NCBI GenBank assembly: GCA_000283575.1 | Contig: AP012044.1 | Coordinates: 1,054,001 to 1,118,000, forward strand | Direction of reading: 5' to 3' | DNA: 64,000 nucleotides | Origin: Oscillibacter valericigenes Sjm18-20 | GTDB lineage: Bacteria; Bacillota; Clostridia; Oscillospirales; Oscillospiraceae | Notes under the pieces: generated by a model | What the model saw: only the letters and a program-made list of their open reading frames with translations | Database searches by the model: none | Told to the model about the DNA's origin: nothing | Made by a program: the position numbers and the translations under genes | In this document: piece after piece, positions 33,306 to 41,866 of the stretch | Numbering within the stretch: the stretch's first letter is position 1 | How the letters are laid out: every line of letters begins with the position of its first letter

Positions 33306-34643
33306 TCAACCGCCCACAAAGAGCATACTGGCCGGCGCGGTAGTCAGCCCCAGCGCAGTGGGCAGTGCCATGGACAGCGCGGGAATAAAAGTAACCAGCA
33401 GCAAAGCCACAATTACAACGGCAAAGAAGGGCAGGAGCATTCGGATGACCTGCTCGATCTTGACGTTGCCGATCTTGCAACCGGCGAACAGAATGGCGCC
33501 CACCGGCGGGGTGATCGTGCCGACGCAAAGATTCATGACCATCATCAGTCCGAAGTGGACCGTGGTCATGCCGAAGCTCTGGACGATGGGCAGGAAAATC
33601 GGCGTGAAGATCAGCACGGCGGGAGTGGGGTCCATAAATGTGCCCACAAACAGGAGAATCAGGTTCATAATGAGCAGAATGACGATGGGGTTATGACTCA
33701 GGCCCAACATTCCATTGGCAATCATTTGGGGAATTTTGGCAAAGGACATGACCCAGCTCATGATGGAGGATACGCACACAAGAAATTCAACCACGGCGGT
33801 GGTTTTTACGGAGCTAAGGAGAATCTTGGGCAGATCGCTGAACCTGATGTTCCGGTAGATCACGCCCAGAATCAAGGAGTATACCACGGCGATGGAAGAG
33901 CCCTCGGTGGCGGTGAACACGCCCTTGAGGATGCCGCCGATGACAATGACGATCAGCAGCAGGCTGGGAATCCCCTGCCACAGCACCTTCAGCGCCGCGG
34001 ACAGAGAGTAATGCTCCTTGCTGACATAGCCCCGTTTCTTAGCCATGTATGCGGTCAGTATCATGCAGCCGATACCCCAGAGGATACCGGGGACATAGCC
34101 GGCCATAAACAATGCGGCAATGGACACGGAACCGGCCACGGTGGAATAGACGATCATAATGTTGCTTGGGGGGATCATCATGCCGGTCGGGCCGGAGGCG
34201 ATGTTGACCGCCGCGGAAAACTCGCTGGCATAGCCCTCTTCTTCTTCCATGGGGCGCAGGATGCTTCCCATGGCGGAGGCGGCGGCCACGCCGGAGCCGG
34301 AGATGGCGCCGAAAAGCATGTTGGCAACGATGTTGGTCTGGGCGAGATCGCCGGGCAGCCGATGGGCTACCAGTCGCGCGCAGCCGATAAGCCGCTTGGC
34401 GATGCCGCCGTTGTTCATAATGTTGCCCGCCAGCACAAAGAAGGGAATCGCCAACAGGGAGAAAGAATTCGCACCGGTAAAAAATCGCTGCGCCGCAGTG
34501 ATCATCGCCTGGTCAAAGGGCAGAATCACCAAAATCGCGGCGGCGGAGCTTGCGCCGATGCTCAGACCTATGGGGAAGCCTAGCGCCAGTGTAATCACGA
34601 TGCCGACCACCATGATAAGGCCAGCCAATGCAGCTTGACTCAT
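33306..34643 (-). CDS. dctM: TRAP transporter large permease subunit (DctM)
   Basis: Main membrane subunit of a tripartite ATP-independent periplasmic (TRAP) transporter, 445 residues with about a dozen helices. Family signatures include GLSIGASSAAAILVILP near the start, IPFFVLAGNIMN, SGSGVAAASAMGS, and IPPSNIMIVYS and VGTITPPVGAILF in the two pseudo-symmetric halves. ATG 34643 follows GGAGGCGG. Order dctP-dctQ-dctM on the minus strand is complete. The operon context indicates a sugar-acid (hexuronate or ketodeoxyuronate) substrate. Confidence 0.94.
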   Translation of the reverse strand: MSQAALAGLIMVVGIVITLALGFPIGLSIGASSAAAILVILPFDQAMITAAQRFFTGANSFSLLAIPFFVLAGNIMNNGGIAKRLIGCARLVAHRLPGDLAQTNIVANMLFGAISGSGVAAASAMGSILRPMEEEEGYASEFSAAVNIASGPTGMMIPPSNIMIVYSTVAGSVSIAALFMAGYVPGILWGIGCMILTAYMAKKRGYVSKEHYSLSAALKVLWQGIPSLLLIVIVIGGILKGVFTATEGSSIAVVYSLILGVIYRNIRFSDLPKILLSSVKTTAVVEFLVCVSSIMSWVMSFAKIPQMIANGMLGLSHNPIVILLIMNLILLFVGTFMDPTPAVLIFTPIFLPIVQSFGMTTVHFGLMMVMNLCVGTITPPVGAILFAGCKIGNVKIEQVIRMLLPFFAVVIVALLLVTFIPALSMALPTALGLTTAPASMLFVGG

Positions 34644-34658
34644 AATCTTTCCGCCTCC

Positions 34659-35180
34659 TTACATGGTGCCCGCGGTGCCATCGCTGGACCGGGTCGAATT
34701 GTTTTTATATTCCTGCACTGCAATGAAGCAGTTATAGACAGCGTAAAACAGGGTAATGACGCCGCAGAACGGCACGGCGATGTAGATGATACCCATGGGG
34801 ATCTGGAGCGCGGCATCCACGGTGCCCATTTGGTTCAGGGCACCCCGCAGCCCACCCAGAATCATGACCGCTCCGGCAAAAACCAGCAGCGTAAGGTTCG
34901 TCAGAATCTCCACCGCCAGGCGGACAGACGGGCTCATGCGATCTTTCAGCACCGTGATGTCCAGATGCTCCCGCAGGCCAAAGACATAGGCGCTGCCAAA
35001 CATAATCATCCACACAAACAGATACTGAGCCGTGGTCTCGGAAATAGCGCTGGGCTTATTGAAGCAGTAACGGGTAATGACCTGATAGGTCACCAGAACA
35101 GTCATAATTGCCAGAATAATGATGCAGCACCACTCCATGACCTTATCGACGCCGCGCTTGACAGTCGTAAGCATTTGCAT
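34659..35180 (-). CDS. dctQ: TRAP transporter small permease subunit (DctQ)
   Basis: Four-helix membrane subunit, 173 residues, that partners DctM. The first helix (CCIIILAIMTVLVTYQV) is followed by a conserved RYCFNKPSAISETTAQYLFV region and then LREHLDITVL, typical of DctQ. ATG 35180 is chosen because GAGAGGG lies about ten bases upstream; the open frame to 35456 overlaps the dctP end and hairpin and is not coding. A hairpin separates it from dctP. Confidence 0.9.
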   Translation of the reverse strand: MQMLTTVKRGVDKVMEWCCIIILAIMTVLVTYQVITRYCFNKPSAISETTAQYLFVWMIMFGSAYVFGLREHLDITVLKDRMSPSVRLAVEILTNLTLLVFAGAVMILGGLRGALNQMGTVDAALQIPMGIIYIAVPFCGVITLFYAVYNCFIAVQEYKNNSTRSSDGTAGTM

Positions 35181-35264
35181 AAGAAGAGTTCCCTCTCTTT
35201 CATAATGGAAGGATCGCGGATGTGATCCGCGTAAATGGGAATTAGGTCGGGTCCCTTTAGCAGG

Positions 35265-35291
35265 GGAGGCCCGCAGAGCCTGCGGGCCTCC
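35265..35291 (-). other. Intercistronic hairpin between dctP and dctQ
   Basis: GGAGGCCCGCA (35265-35275) pairs perfectly with TGCGGGCCTCC (35281-35291) around a five-base loop. No T-run follows on the minus strand. It sits about 24 bases after the dctP stop and probably protects or partially terminates dctP mRNA so that binding protein exceeds permease. Confidence 0.7.
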
Positions 35292-35314
35292 ATTTCTGCG
35301 AGAATCGTCGAAAA

Positions 35315-36394
35315 TTACCGCTGCTCCTGGATGGCGGCGTAGATGGTCTTGGTCATGTCGCTGCGGTTGGCAACCTCCTGGATGAAGTCCTTCAGGTTGT
35401 CCTGGAAGGGAGTGATGTCCACTTGGGTAATCGTGACGCCCAGCTCGTTCTGGCACTTGGCATAGTACTCATCACGTAGTTGCGCGGCCAGAGTGAACAT
35501 GGTGTTCACGGACTCGGTGGCCGCATCCTTCAGCGCCTTTTGGTCTTCCTCGCTCATTCCCTTGAGCAGGTTGGTGTTGATAATCAGCTCATCGGGGATC
35601 ATCAGGTGGTTGGTCTCGGAGAAGTAAGGAGCGACCTCATACTGCTTCAGGTCGGTGTAAGTAATGATGTTGTTTTCAGCGCCGTCCAGCGTACCGGCCT
35701 GAATGGCGGAGTACACATCGCCCTGGCCCATGGGAGTGCCGACGCCGCCCATATTGTTCATCATCTGAACCATGGTGTCGGACTGCATAACGCGGATCTT
35801 CATACCGGCCAAGTCAGCGGGAGAGGTGACGGGCTTTTTCGCATATACGCACCGGGGCCCGAGGCTGTAAGCGGCCAGCACGGAAAAGCCGGCGGACTCA
35901 GTGGTGGCATACAGATCGTCCAGAGCGCCGGACTGGAACACCTTCTGCTGGTGCTCCACACTGTCGTAAACATAGGGGCAGCCGATGATGGCAAAGTCCG
36001 GGTTCACATTCTCCACCAGAGAGTTTGCAACGATAGCCATTTCCACGGCGCCGTTTTCCACCAGCTCCAAAGACTCCTTCTGGGCACCCAATTGCTCGTT
36101 GGGATAGACCTCGATGGAATAGCGGCCCTCAGTGGCGTCATACAGCTTGTCACTCAGCTCCACCATGGTCTGTGCCTCGGGGTTATCGACGGACTGGTTG
36201 AAGGAGCATTTGAGGACGGTCTTGCCCACCTTCGCACCATCCGCAGACGGGGCGGAAGAGGCTGCGGCGGCACTGCCGGACGCCGCGCCGCTGGAAGCTG
36301 CTGCGCTGCCGGCGGCATTGCTGCCGCACGCGGCGAGAGAGAGCGCCATAGCGCCCGCCAATAACGTTGCAAGAGCGGATTTTTTGCTAAACAT
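35315..36394 (-). CDS. dctP: TRAP transporter substrate-binding lipoprotein (DctP)
   Basis: Extracellular binding protein of the TRAP system, 359 residues. A signal peptide with lipobox LAAC (lipidated Cys about residue 23) and a 25-residue Ala/Ser/Gly linker precede the DctP fold, which shows YPNEQLGAQKESLELVENG, LAGMKIRVMQSD (the sugar-acid carboxylate Arg region), and GQGDVYSAIQAGTLDGAENN. ATG 36394 has GGAGG upstream. It is first in a long minus-strand operon running to eda; LacI-type operators lie about 120-140 bases upstream. Confidence 0.94.
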   Translation of the reverse strand: MFSKKSALATLLAGAMALSLAACGSNAAGSAAASSGAASGSAAAASSAPSADGAKVGKTVLKCSFNQSVDNPEAQTMVELSDKLYDATEGRYSIEVYPNEQLGAQKESLELVENGAVEMAIVANSLVENVNPDFAIIGCPYVYDSVEHQQKVFQSGALDDLYATTESAGFSVLAAYSLGPRCVYAKKPVTSPADLAGMKIRVMQSDTMVQMMNNMGGVGTPMGQGDVYSAIQAGTLDGAENNIITYTDLKQYEVAPYFSETNHLMIPDELIINTNLLKGMSEEDQKALKDAATESVNTMFTLAAQLRDEYYAKCQNELGVTITQVDITPFQDNLKDFIQEVANRSDMTKTIYAAIQEQR

Positions 36395-36510
36395 ACTCTT
36401 TTCCTCCTTAAATATTGGATCTCACCTAGTATATATTGCTCCGGTCCCTGCCGGCAACAATCTGATGGATTTCCGCGGCCTGCGGAATTCTAATATACGA
36501 ACTTCATTTA

Positions 36511-36537
36511 TGAAACCGTTTTGTGAAATCGATTTCA
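36511..36537. promoter_or_regulatory. Pair of LacI-type operators upstream of dctP
   Basis: TGAAACCGTTTTGT (36511-36524) and the perfect palindrome TGAAATCGATTTCA (36524-36537) lie head to tail. They share the TGAAA-x-CG core with the site in the lacI promoter at 37674-37689. A TATATT at 36497-36492 (minus) could be the -10 box of the dctP operon, but no good -35 is seen. Confidence 0.7.
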
Positions 36538-36579
36538 TTTTTTTCAAGAAACATTCCGCTTCTTTGGAAGCGGAAAATC

Positions 36580-37626
36580 TCATCTGGAGACAGTGGAACC
36601 ACGAATCACCAGATGGTTGGGCAACTCCTCATAAACCGGTCCGGTCGGACCGCCCCCCTGAATGCGTTTGAGTAAGAGCTCCGCAGACCGCCGGCCCACT
36701 TCCCAGGAATTCTGCGTAATGGTGGTGATCCCGGGAGGAATCAGATCTGCCCAGCCCCAGTCGTCGAACCCGCAGACACCAAAGTCCTTTCCGATACGGA
36801 TACCGGCAATCTGAATGCCCTGTAACATATGGAGCATGGTCACGCCGTTGACGGCGAACACCGCCAGACGCTGGCCGGGAAACTTTTCCCGAAAGGACTT
36901 CAGTTTCTCCACACAGTCCGCGGTGTCCTCCAGTTGGAACTGATACATGCGCTCCTCGCCCGCAAGATGGAAATTCTCCCGCATGGCGTCGCAATATGCC
37001 TGAAACCGGAGAATTCGAGGCGCCACATAACGGTTGCCCTGGGTGAAAAACGCCACCTGCTCATACCCTAGACCCCGCAGATAGGTAATACACTGATATG
37101 TGACATGATAGTTTTCCGTGGCCACGGTGTCGATCATCCCCGGAGCCGACAGGCAGCGGTCCGCCAGCACAAGGGGAATACCCCGCTGGTGCAAGGAGAG
37201 CAAATACTCGTCGTTCTGCCCCGTGGTGTTGACGATCAGTCCATCCACCTGATTTTCCAGCAGATCCTGAATACCGGTACGCTCTCGCTCCGGGTCATCC
37301 TCACTGTCCACCAGTAAAAGCTGGTAGCCCACCTGAGTACACACGCTGTTGATGCCCTTGACAATTATGGAGGAAAAGGGACTGGAAATATCGCTGACCA
37401 GGCATCCAAGCATCCGGCTGTTCCGGGCCTTCAAGCTCTGGGCGATGCGGTTCGGACGGTAATTCAGTTCATCAATCACCTGATGGATGCGCTGCCGCGT
37501 GTCCTCGGAGAGGGCATCGTACCTCTGATTCAGGTATCGGGAAACGGTCGTTTTAGAAACGCCGGCTAGCGCCGCCACCTGATCGATGGTCACACGCTTC
37601 TTTTGCGGCTCTCCCTTTTCCGGCAT
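36580..37626 (-). CDS. LacI-family repressor of the ketodeoxyuronate/TRAP operon (KdgR-like)
   Basis: Transcription factor, 348 residues. The N-terminal HTH reads VTIDQVAALAGVSKTTVSRY, followed by the hinge YRPNRIAQSLKARNS and a periplasmic-binding-protein-like effector domain ending TTITQNSWEVGRRSAELLL. Position directly upstream of dctP, with matching operators at both promoters, points to control of the uronate operon by a keto-deoxy sugar acid such as KDG. It is autoregulated if the operator at 37674-37689 is real. The symbol kdgR would be reasonable but the effector is inferred. Confidence 0.88.
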   Translation of the reverse strand: MPEKGEPQKKRVTIDQVAALAGVSKTTVSRYLNQRYDALSEDTRQRIHQVIDELNYRPNRIAQSLKARNSRMLGCLVSDISSPFSSIIVKGINSVCTQVGYQLLLVDSEDDPERERTGIQDLLENQVDGLIVNTTGQNDEYLLSLHQRGIPLVLADRCLSAPGMIDTVATENYHVTYQCITYLRGLGYEQVAFFTQGNRYVAPRILRFQAYCDAMRENFHLAGEERMYQFQLEDTADCVEKLKSFREKFPGQRLAVFAVNGVTMLHMLQGIQIAGIRIGKDFGVCGFDDWGWADLIPPGITTITQNSWEVGRRSAELLLKRIQGGGPTGPVYEELPNHLVIRGSTVSR

Positions 37627-37661
37627 CTTATCGCTCCTTATCGCTTACGGACTTCTGCTTC

Positions 37662-37690
37662 ATTCTAGTTTTATGAAACCGGTTTGTCAA
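37662..37690 (-). promoter_or_regulatory. lacI promoter with embedded operator
   Basis: On the minus strand TTGACA (37690-37685) and TAGAAT (37667-37662) are 17 bases apart. The operator-like TGAAACCGGTTTGTCA (37674-37689) fills the spacer and overlaps the -35 box, a classical arrangement for autorepression. Confidence 0.8.
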
Positions 37691-37979
37691 CAAATTTATG
37701 GCATTATAAATTGAATTCGTCGTATTTACCGACTGTATTTTATAAATTTTGTGTAACTATCCAAATTGTTTGCGTGCGGAGTAAGAGTACCCAGCTGTTG
37801 ATGCATCAGTCCGACAAGGTCGGGACGTGGTCACAAATACCATCGCTACGGATTAATGGAATGGTCTGTGATGGCGCACCCTTCTGTGCGGCAAAGATTG
37901 CAGCGGCAGTCAACTGCGAGGTTGCCCTGAAATCTTGCTGAAGGCGGAAGCTGGCGGACATACATAAGCCGCGCCGGTT

Positions 37980-38891
37980 TCATGCCTCGCTACCGTGGAT
38001 GCCCAGAAATTCCGACATTTCCGCATAGGTGGGAATTGACGGAGCTGCGCCAGGACGTGACACAGCAACAGCTGCGGCGGCAGTTGCTTCCCGTATGGCC
38101 TGCGCCAGAGTTTCTCCCCGGGCAAGTGCCCCCAGCAAAAAGCCAGTGAATGTGTCGCCTGCGCCGGTTGTATCCGCCACCGGGACGGAAAACGACGGCT
38201 GAAAGAGATCCTGTTCGCCATCGTGATACCAGGCACCTGCCTTCCCCAGAGTCAGGACAAGTGTGCTCCCTGAAAATCTGTTGCTCAGCGCATGGAGCAG
38301 CGATTTCCCATCCGTGCCCGCATTGGGACAGAGGGCCCCAGCTTCCACTTCGTTGAGAATCAGCAGATCTACATATTTAAGCGGATAGGTCAGCACGGTT
38401 TCACTCATGGGAGAGGGGTTCAGGGCAATCCGCATACCCCGCTGGTGCGCGAGGCGCATGATTTCCCCCACGGAACTAATCTCGTTTTGCAGCATCAGCC
38501 AGTCTCCGACATGAAAGAGCTCCAGCACTTTTTCCGCTTGCTCTGCCGTGATGGTCCGGTTGGCACCGCCATAGAGCAGGATACAGTTTTGCCCGGCTTT
38601 GTCCCGCTGAATAATGGCGTGCCCGGTCTTGCCCGGAACATGTGCGACGAAATCCGTGTGCACACGGGCGCCATCGAGCAGTTCCAGCAGAAAATCGCCG
38701 TCTCCGCTGCCCACGGCGCCAGCGTGCCAGATCTCCGCACCACTGCGTCCGGCAGCAACGGACTGATTCAGGCCCTTCCCTCCGGCATAGGAGTGAAGGG
38801 CCAGGGAGGAGAGTGTCTCTCCACTGCGCACAAAATGGTCGACATCATACGTATAGTCAATATTTAAAGAACCAAAATTCAAAATTTTCAT
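37980..38891 (-). CDS. rbsK: Ribokinase-like PfkB-family sugar kinase
   Basis: ATP-dependent kinase, 303 residues. It shows the ribokinase start LNFGSLNIDYTYDVDHFVRS, the sugar-binding SYAGGKGLNQSVAAGRSG, LNPSPM, and the catalytic ADTTGAGDTFTGFLLG near residue 245. It overlaps the upstream lacI gene by 4 bases (ATGA). With a nucleoside hydrolase in the same minus-strand run, it plausibly phosphorylates the ribose released from imported nucleosides. Other furanoses cannot be excluded. Confidence 0.88.
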   Translation of the reverse strand: MKILNFGSLNIDYTYDVDHFVRSGETLSSLALHSYAGGKGLNQSVAAGRSGAEIWHAGAVGSGDGDFLLELLDGARVHTDFVAHVPGKTGHAIIQRDKAGQNCILLYGGANRTITAEQAEKVLELFHVGDWLMLQNEISSVGEIMRLAHQRGMRIALNPSPMSETVLTYPLKYVDLLILNEVEAGALCPNAGTDGKSLLHALSNRFSGSTLVLTLGKAGAWYHDGEQDLFQPSFSVPVADTTGAGDTFTGFLLGALARGETLAQAIREATAAAAVAVSRPGAAPSIPTYAEMSEFLGIHGSEA

Positions 38892-39910
38892 GGCCTGTTC
38901 CTCTCAGCAGTGCTCGATCTCAGAATCAGCTGCGGTTCAAAAACAATGGGTTCTTTCAACGTTGTATGCCGGTTAATCATCTCCGTCAGCTGGCGGGCAG
39001 CCTCCATTCCCATTTCCTGAATCGGCTGGCGGATGGTCGTCAGTGGAACCTGTAGCATCTCCGCGTAAATAGCATCGTCATAGCCGACCACAGAAATATC
39101 ACCGGGAATGGTTTTTCCCTCAGCCAGAAGCTGCTGGCAGACACCGAATGCGGAGGCGTCGTTGCACGCGAAAACGGCCGTATAGCTGCCGTCAGACCAG
39201 CTTTTCACCGCGGCCTTGCCGCTTGCCTGGGTATAGTCGCCTCGATAAATAAGTTGCTCTTCCAACGGAATACCGCTTTCGCGCAAGGCCTTTTTATAGC
39301 CTGCGTAACGACGGCGGGCATCCTCCAGCAGCGTAGGACCGGTGACACAGGCAATATGCCGGTGCCCCAGGTCGATCAGGTGCTGTGTTGCGAGATATCC
39401 GCCCTGAATGTGGTTGTTCTCAATTCCCGCGCAGCCGGGGGCATCAAGAATTCGGTCCACCAGAATGTGGGGAATTCCAAGATCGTTCATGAGCTGGACT
39501 TCCACAATGCCCTCTTCCAGCGTAGTATCCCTGGAAATAATATCGAAAATCCCATCCACGCCCATTTCAGCAAGGCGGTTGATGTATTTGATGTTACGTG
39601 AGCGCTGGTCGTTGGTGCTGCATAAAAACAACATCCGCCCATATTTCTGGCAGCCACGCTCAATTCCAGTGGCCAGACTGGAAAAGTATCCATTGCTGAT
39701 GTCCGGCACAATCAGTCCAAAGGTTTTACTCCGCTGTTTGACGAGACTAACTGCCAGTTGGTTGGGCCGATAGTGCAGCGCCCGCGCAGCTTCCAGAATT
39801 TTGGCCGTCGTTTCTGCTGAAATTTTATTCCCCTTATTATTCAAAACAAGCGACACCGTTGTGATGGAATAACCGGTTGCCCGGGCAATATCTTTAATGG
39901 AAGCTCTCAT
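38888..39910 (-). CDS. LacI-family transcriptional regulator of the nucleoside-type operon
   Basis: Regulator of 340 residues. HTH: SIKDIARATGYSITTVSLVL; hinge YRPNQLAVSLVKQ; ligand domain with IVPDISNGYFSSLATGIE and the C-terminal LTTIRQPIQEMGMEAARQL. ATG 39910 is preferred to GTG 39922 because AAAGGAG lies right before the GTG. It sits within the run between an M20 hydrolase gene and rbsK. The palindromic operators before the BMP gene at 49126-49191 are good candidate targets. Confidence 0.88.
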   Translation of the reverse strand: MRASIKDIARATGYSITTVSLVLNNKGNKISAETTAKILEAARALHYRPNQLAVSLVKQRSKTFGLIVPDISNGYFSSLATGIERGCQKYGRMLFLCSTNDQRSRNIKYINRLAEMGVDGIFDIISRDTTLEEGIVEVQLMNDLGIPHILVDRILDAPGCAGIENNHIQGGYLATQHLIDLGHRHIACVTGPTLLEDARRRYAGYKKALRESGIPLEEQLIYRGDYTQASGKAAVKSWSDGSYTAVFACNDASAFGVCQQLLAEGKTIPGDISVVGYDDAIYAEMLQVPLTTIRQPIQEMGMEAARQLTEMINRHTTLKEPIVFEPQLILRSSTAERNRP

Positions 39911-39941
39911 TCCCGGAGTCACTCCTTTTTAAACGGCTTCG

Positions 39942-41090
39942 TCAAGCCAAAAGATCCTTATAAACGGAAATTGCCTGAAAATACTTCTCAATCCGTACGG
40001 CCTCATTGGGCTTGTGAGCTAGCTCGGGTTCACCGGGACCAAAGAGCAGAACAGCCGTCTCCGGCCGGTCCTTCACCAGAATGGAAGCATCTGTAAAGAA
40101 GCTGATACCCACTGGTTTTCCGCCGCCGCAATACTTTTCCGCAGCCTCCTGAAGCCGCAGAAGCATAGGATGCCCTTTCGAAATCTCAATGGAGGGGCGG
40201 TCATTCAAAAGACTTATGTGTAAATTTAAACCCATTTTATGATAACATGCAGTTTCTTTTTCTGCAAGCGTGGAGGCCAGGGTCATCAATCGATCCCGGC
40301 TGATATCGGGAACGGTTCGGATATCCATTAGCAAAGAGCAGCGGTCCGGTGTCATATTAGGCGCAACACCGCCCTCAATTTTGGTAATCTGTGCCGTGGC
40401 GCCACCCAATATGGGATGTCGGTAAGTCTGGAGATGCGCCTTAAGAGCGTCGGCTAGCGCAACGCCATGCTCCACCGCGTTGCACCCCTGCTCGGGATAG
40501 GCGCCGTGGCTGGTTTTGCCCTCTGCCAGAATTTGCATCCAGTAGCACCCCTTCTGAGCAACACCGAAGTTGTTGCCGGTTGGTTCCCCGATCAAAAGAG
40601 TGGAACAGGGGGGCAGCAGCTGGTCGCGGAGGATGGCAGATGCTCCGATTCCGTTGCGCTCTTCGTCGCAGGTGCCGAGAAATACCGTACGGCGGGCAGG
40701 CCTGCGGCCGGAAGAGGCGAAAGAGCAAAGAGCAAAGACCATGGCCGCAAGGCCGCTTTTCATATCACTGGCACCGCGGCCATACACAAAGCCGTCCCGT
40801 TCGACGGGAACTGCGGGATCAGTTTCCCACGCGGCGCGGTCACCGTATGGAACCGTATCCAAGTGGCCGTTCCAGATAGCGCTGTCCGAACTGTTTGCAC
40901 CGTCGAGAACGGCGATGACATTACTGTGGAGGGCATCAATTTTCTGAAGGCTGGCAGAAATGCCGGCCTTTTCAAAAACGGCGCACAGATAGCGGGCCAC
41001 AGCGCCTTCGTCATCTTTTCCGTTGACGCTTGGAATTGCAAGAATCTCTTTTAGAAGGCGGAGCGCCGCTTCCCGTTCAGAACTGTCCAT
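39942..41090 (-). CDS. M20-family metallo-hydrolase (ArgE/DapE type)
   Basis: Zinc-dependent amidase/peptidase-fold enzyme, 382 residues. Metal ligands are visible in order: WNGHLDTVPYGD, RGASDMKSGLAA, TCDEERNG, and a C-terminal GPGEPELAHKPNE, with a dimerisation lid between (QKGCYWMQILAEGKTSHGAY). Activities in the family include deacetylation, desuccinylation and removal of carbamoyl groups. Position in an operon with a nucleoside hydrolase and near a cyclic amidohydrolase suggests hydrolysis of an acyclic ureido or amide product. It has a paralogue two genes upstream. Confidence 0.85.
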   Translation of the reverse strand: MDSSEREAALRLLKEILAIPSVNGKDDEGAVARYLCAVFEKAGISASLQKIDALHSNVIAVLDGANSSDSAIWNGHLDTVPYGDRAAWETDPAVPVERDGFVYGRGASDMKSGLAAMVFALCSFASSGRRPARRTVFLGTCDEERNGIGASAILRDQLLPPCSTLLIGEPTGNNFGVAQKGCYWMQILAEGKTSHGAYPEQGCNAVEHGVALADALKAHLQTYRHPILGGATAQITKIEGGVAPNMTPDRCSLLMDIRTVPDISRDRLMTLASTLAEKETACYHKMGLNLHISLLNDRPSIEISKGHPMLLRLQEAAEKYCGGGKPVGISFFTDASILVKDRPETAVLLFGPGEPELAHKPNEAVRIEKYFQAISVYKDLLA

Positions 41091-41093
41091 CGC

Positions 41094-41840
41094 TCAGCGT
41101 TCCAGCAGCCAGCCGAGGATATTCTGCCAGAGCAGATCGTAGTATTTCCATTCGCAGAACTCAGGGGGAGCCCAATGCGGCGCACAATCGGAGGTAAATA
41201 CGGCGCTGCGGCCTTTTCCAAAGGATGCAAAGGCCATCAGAGGATCTCCTTCAACGGTAACCGGTACCTGCGCCACTGGGAGGGCAATCGTCTTATTATA
41301 GCCCAGCACATGGGGCCATTCGGCAGGCAGACCCGTCAGAGCCGGATGGCTGCCTGCAATTTTCGGGGTAACACCTTCGCAGTGCTCCATGCGGTCGTCC
41401 CGCGTCAGCACCTCCACAGGCAGCACTTCCTGTACGGCGGTGTCATGCCACTTGCCCTTGGCGTCCACACCGGAAAAGGTCAGGTAGCCGCCCACCATCA
41501 GCAACGCACCGCCGTCCAGAACATAGTCCCGGATGAGATTGCAGCGATTTGGCATGGGAATGCTGCTGTTGAATGTCTGGGGAGGCAGCAGCAGCGTATT
41601 GGCGCCGATGTCCGAGAGGATGACGGCGTCATACTGTTTCAGTTCCTCCATGGTAAAGGGGAAACCGGTATCCGCCTGGTGATTCGGCAGGAATGTAACT
41701 TCGTAGCCCCCCTTTTCAAGAGCCGCCTTAATCCATTTTTCACCGGTTTCAAAAGTTGAAGTATAAAATGCATCAAAGCCCTTGACGTGAGTGGTATAGC
41801 TGGTCCAGGACTCACCAGCCAGCAATATTTTTTGTTTCAT
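41094..41840 (-). CDS. Class I glutamine amidotransferase-like (GATase1-like) protein
   Basis: A 248-residue protein with a flavodoxin/GATase-like core. It starts KQKILLAGESWTSYTTHVKG, resembling PF07090-type putative GATase1-like proteins, and contains YDAVILSDIGANTLLLPP, LDGGALLMVGGYLTFSG and FTSDCAPHWAPPEF. The classical GATase nucleophile Cys in a GxCxG elbow is not present (the corresponding place reads MVGGYLTFSG), so amidotransferase activity is unlikely; ThuA-like or sugar-binding roles have been suggested for relatives. ATG 41840 follows AAAGGGA. It lies between two M20 hydrolase genes (3 bases from the one, 26 from the other). Confidence 0.72.
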   Translation of the reverse strand: MKQKILLAGESWTSYTTHVKGFDAFYTSTFETGEKWIKAALEKGGYEVTFLPNHQADTGFPFTMEELKQYDAVILSDIGANTLLLPPQTFNSSIPMPNRCNLIRDYVLDGGALLMVGGYLTFSGVDAKGKWHDTAVQEVLPVEVLTRDDRMEHCEGVTPKIAGSHPALTGLPAEWPHVLGYNKTIALPVAQVPVTVEGDPLMAFASFGKGRSAVFTSDCAPHWAPPEFCEWKYYDLLWQNILGWLLER

Positions 41841-41866
41841 CAGTTTCCCTTTCTCGATTTGGACCC

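Noticed and set aside
33156-34583. A 475-residue plus-strand open frame opposite dctM.
   Set aside because: Its translation is His/Gly/Asp-rich without hydrophobic or catalytic patterns, and the opposite strand encodes an unmistakable DctM permease.
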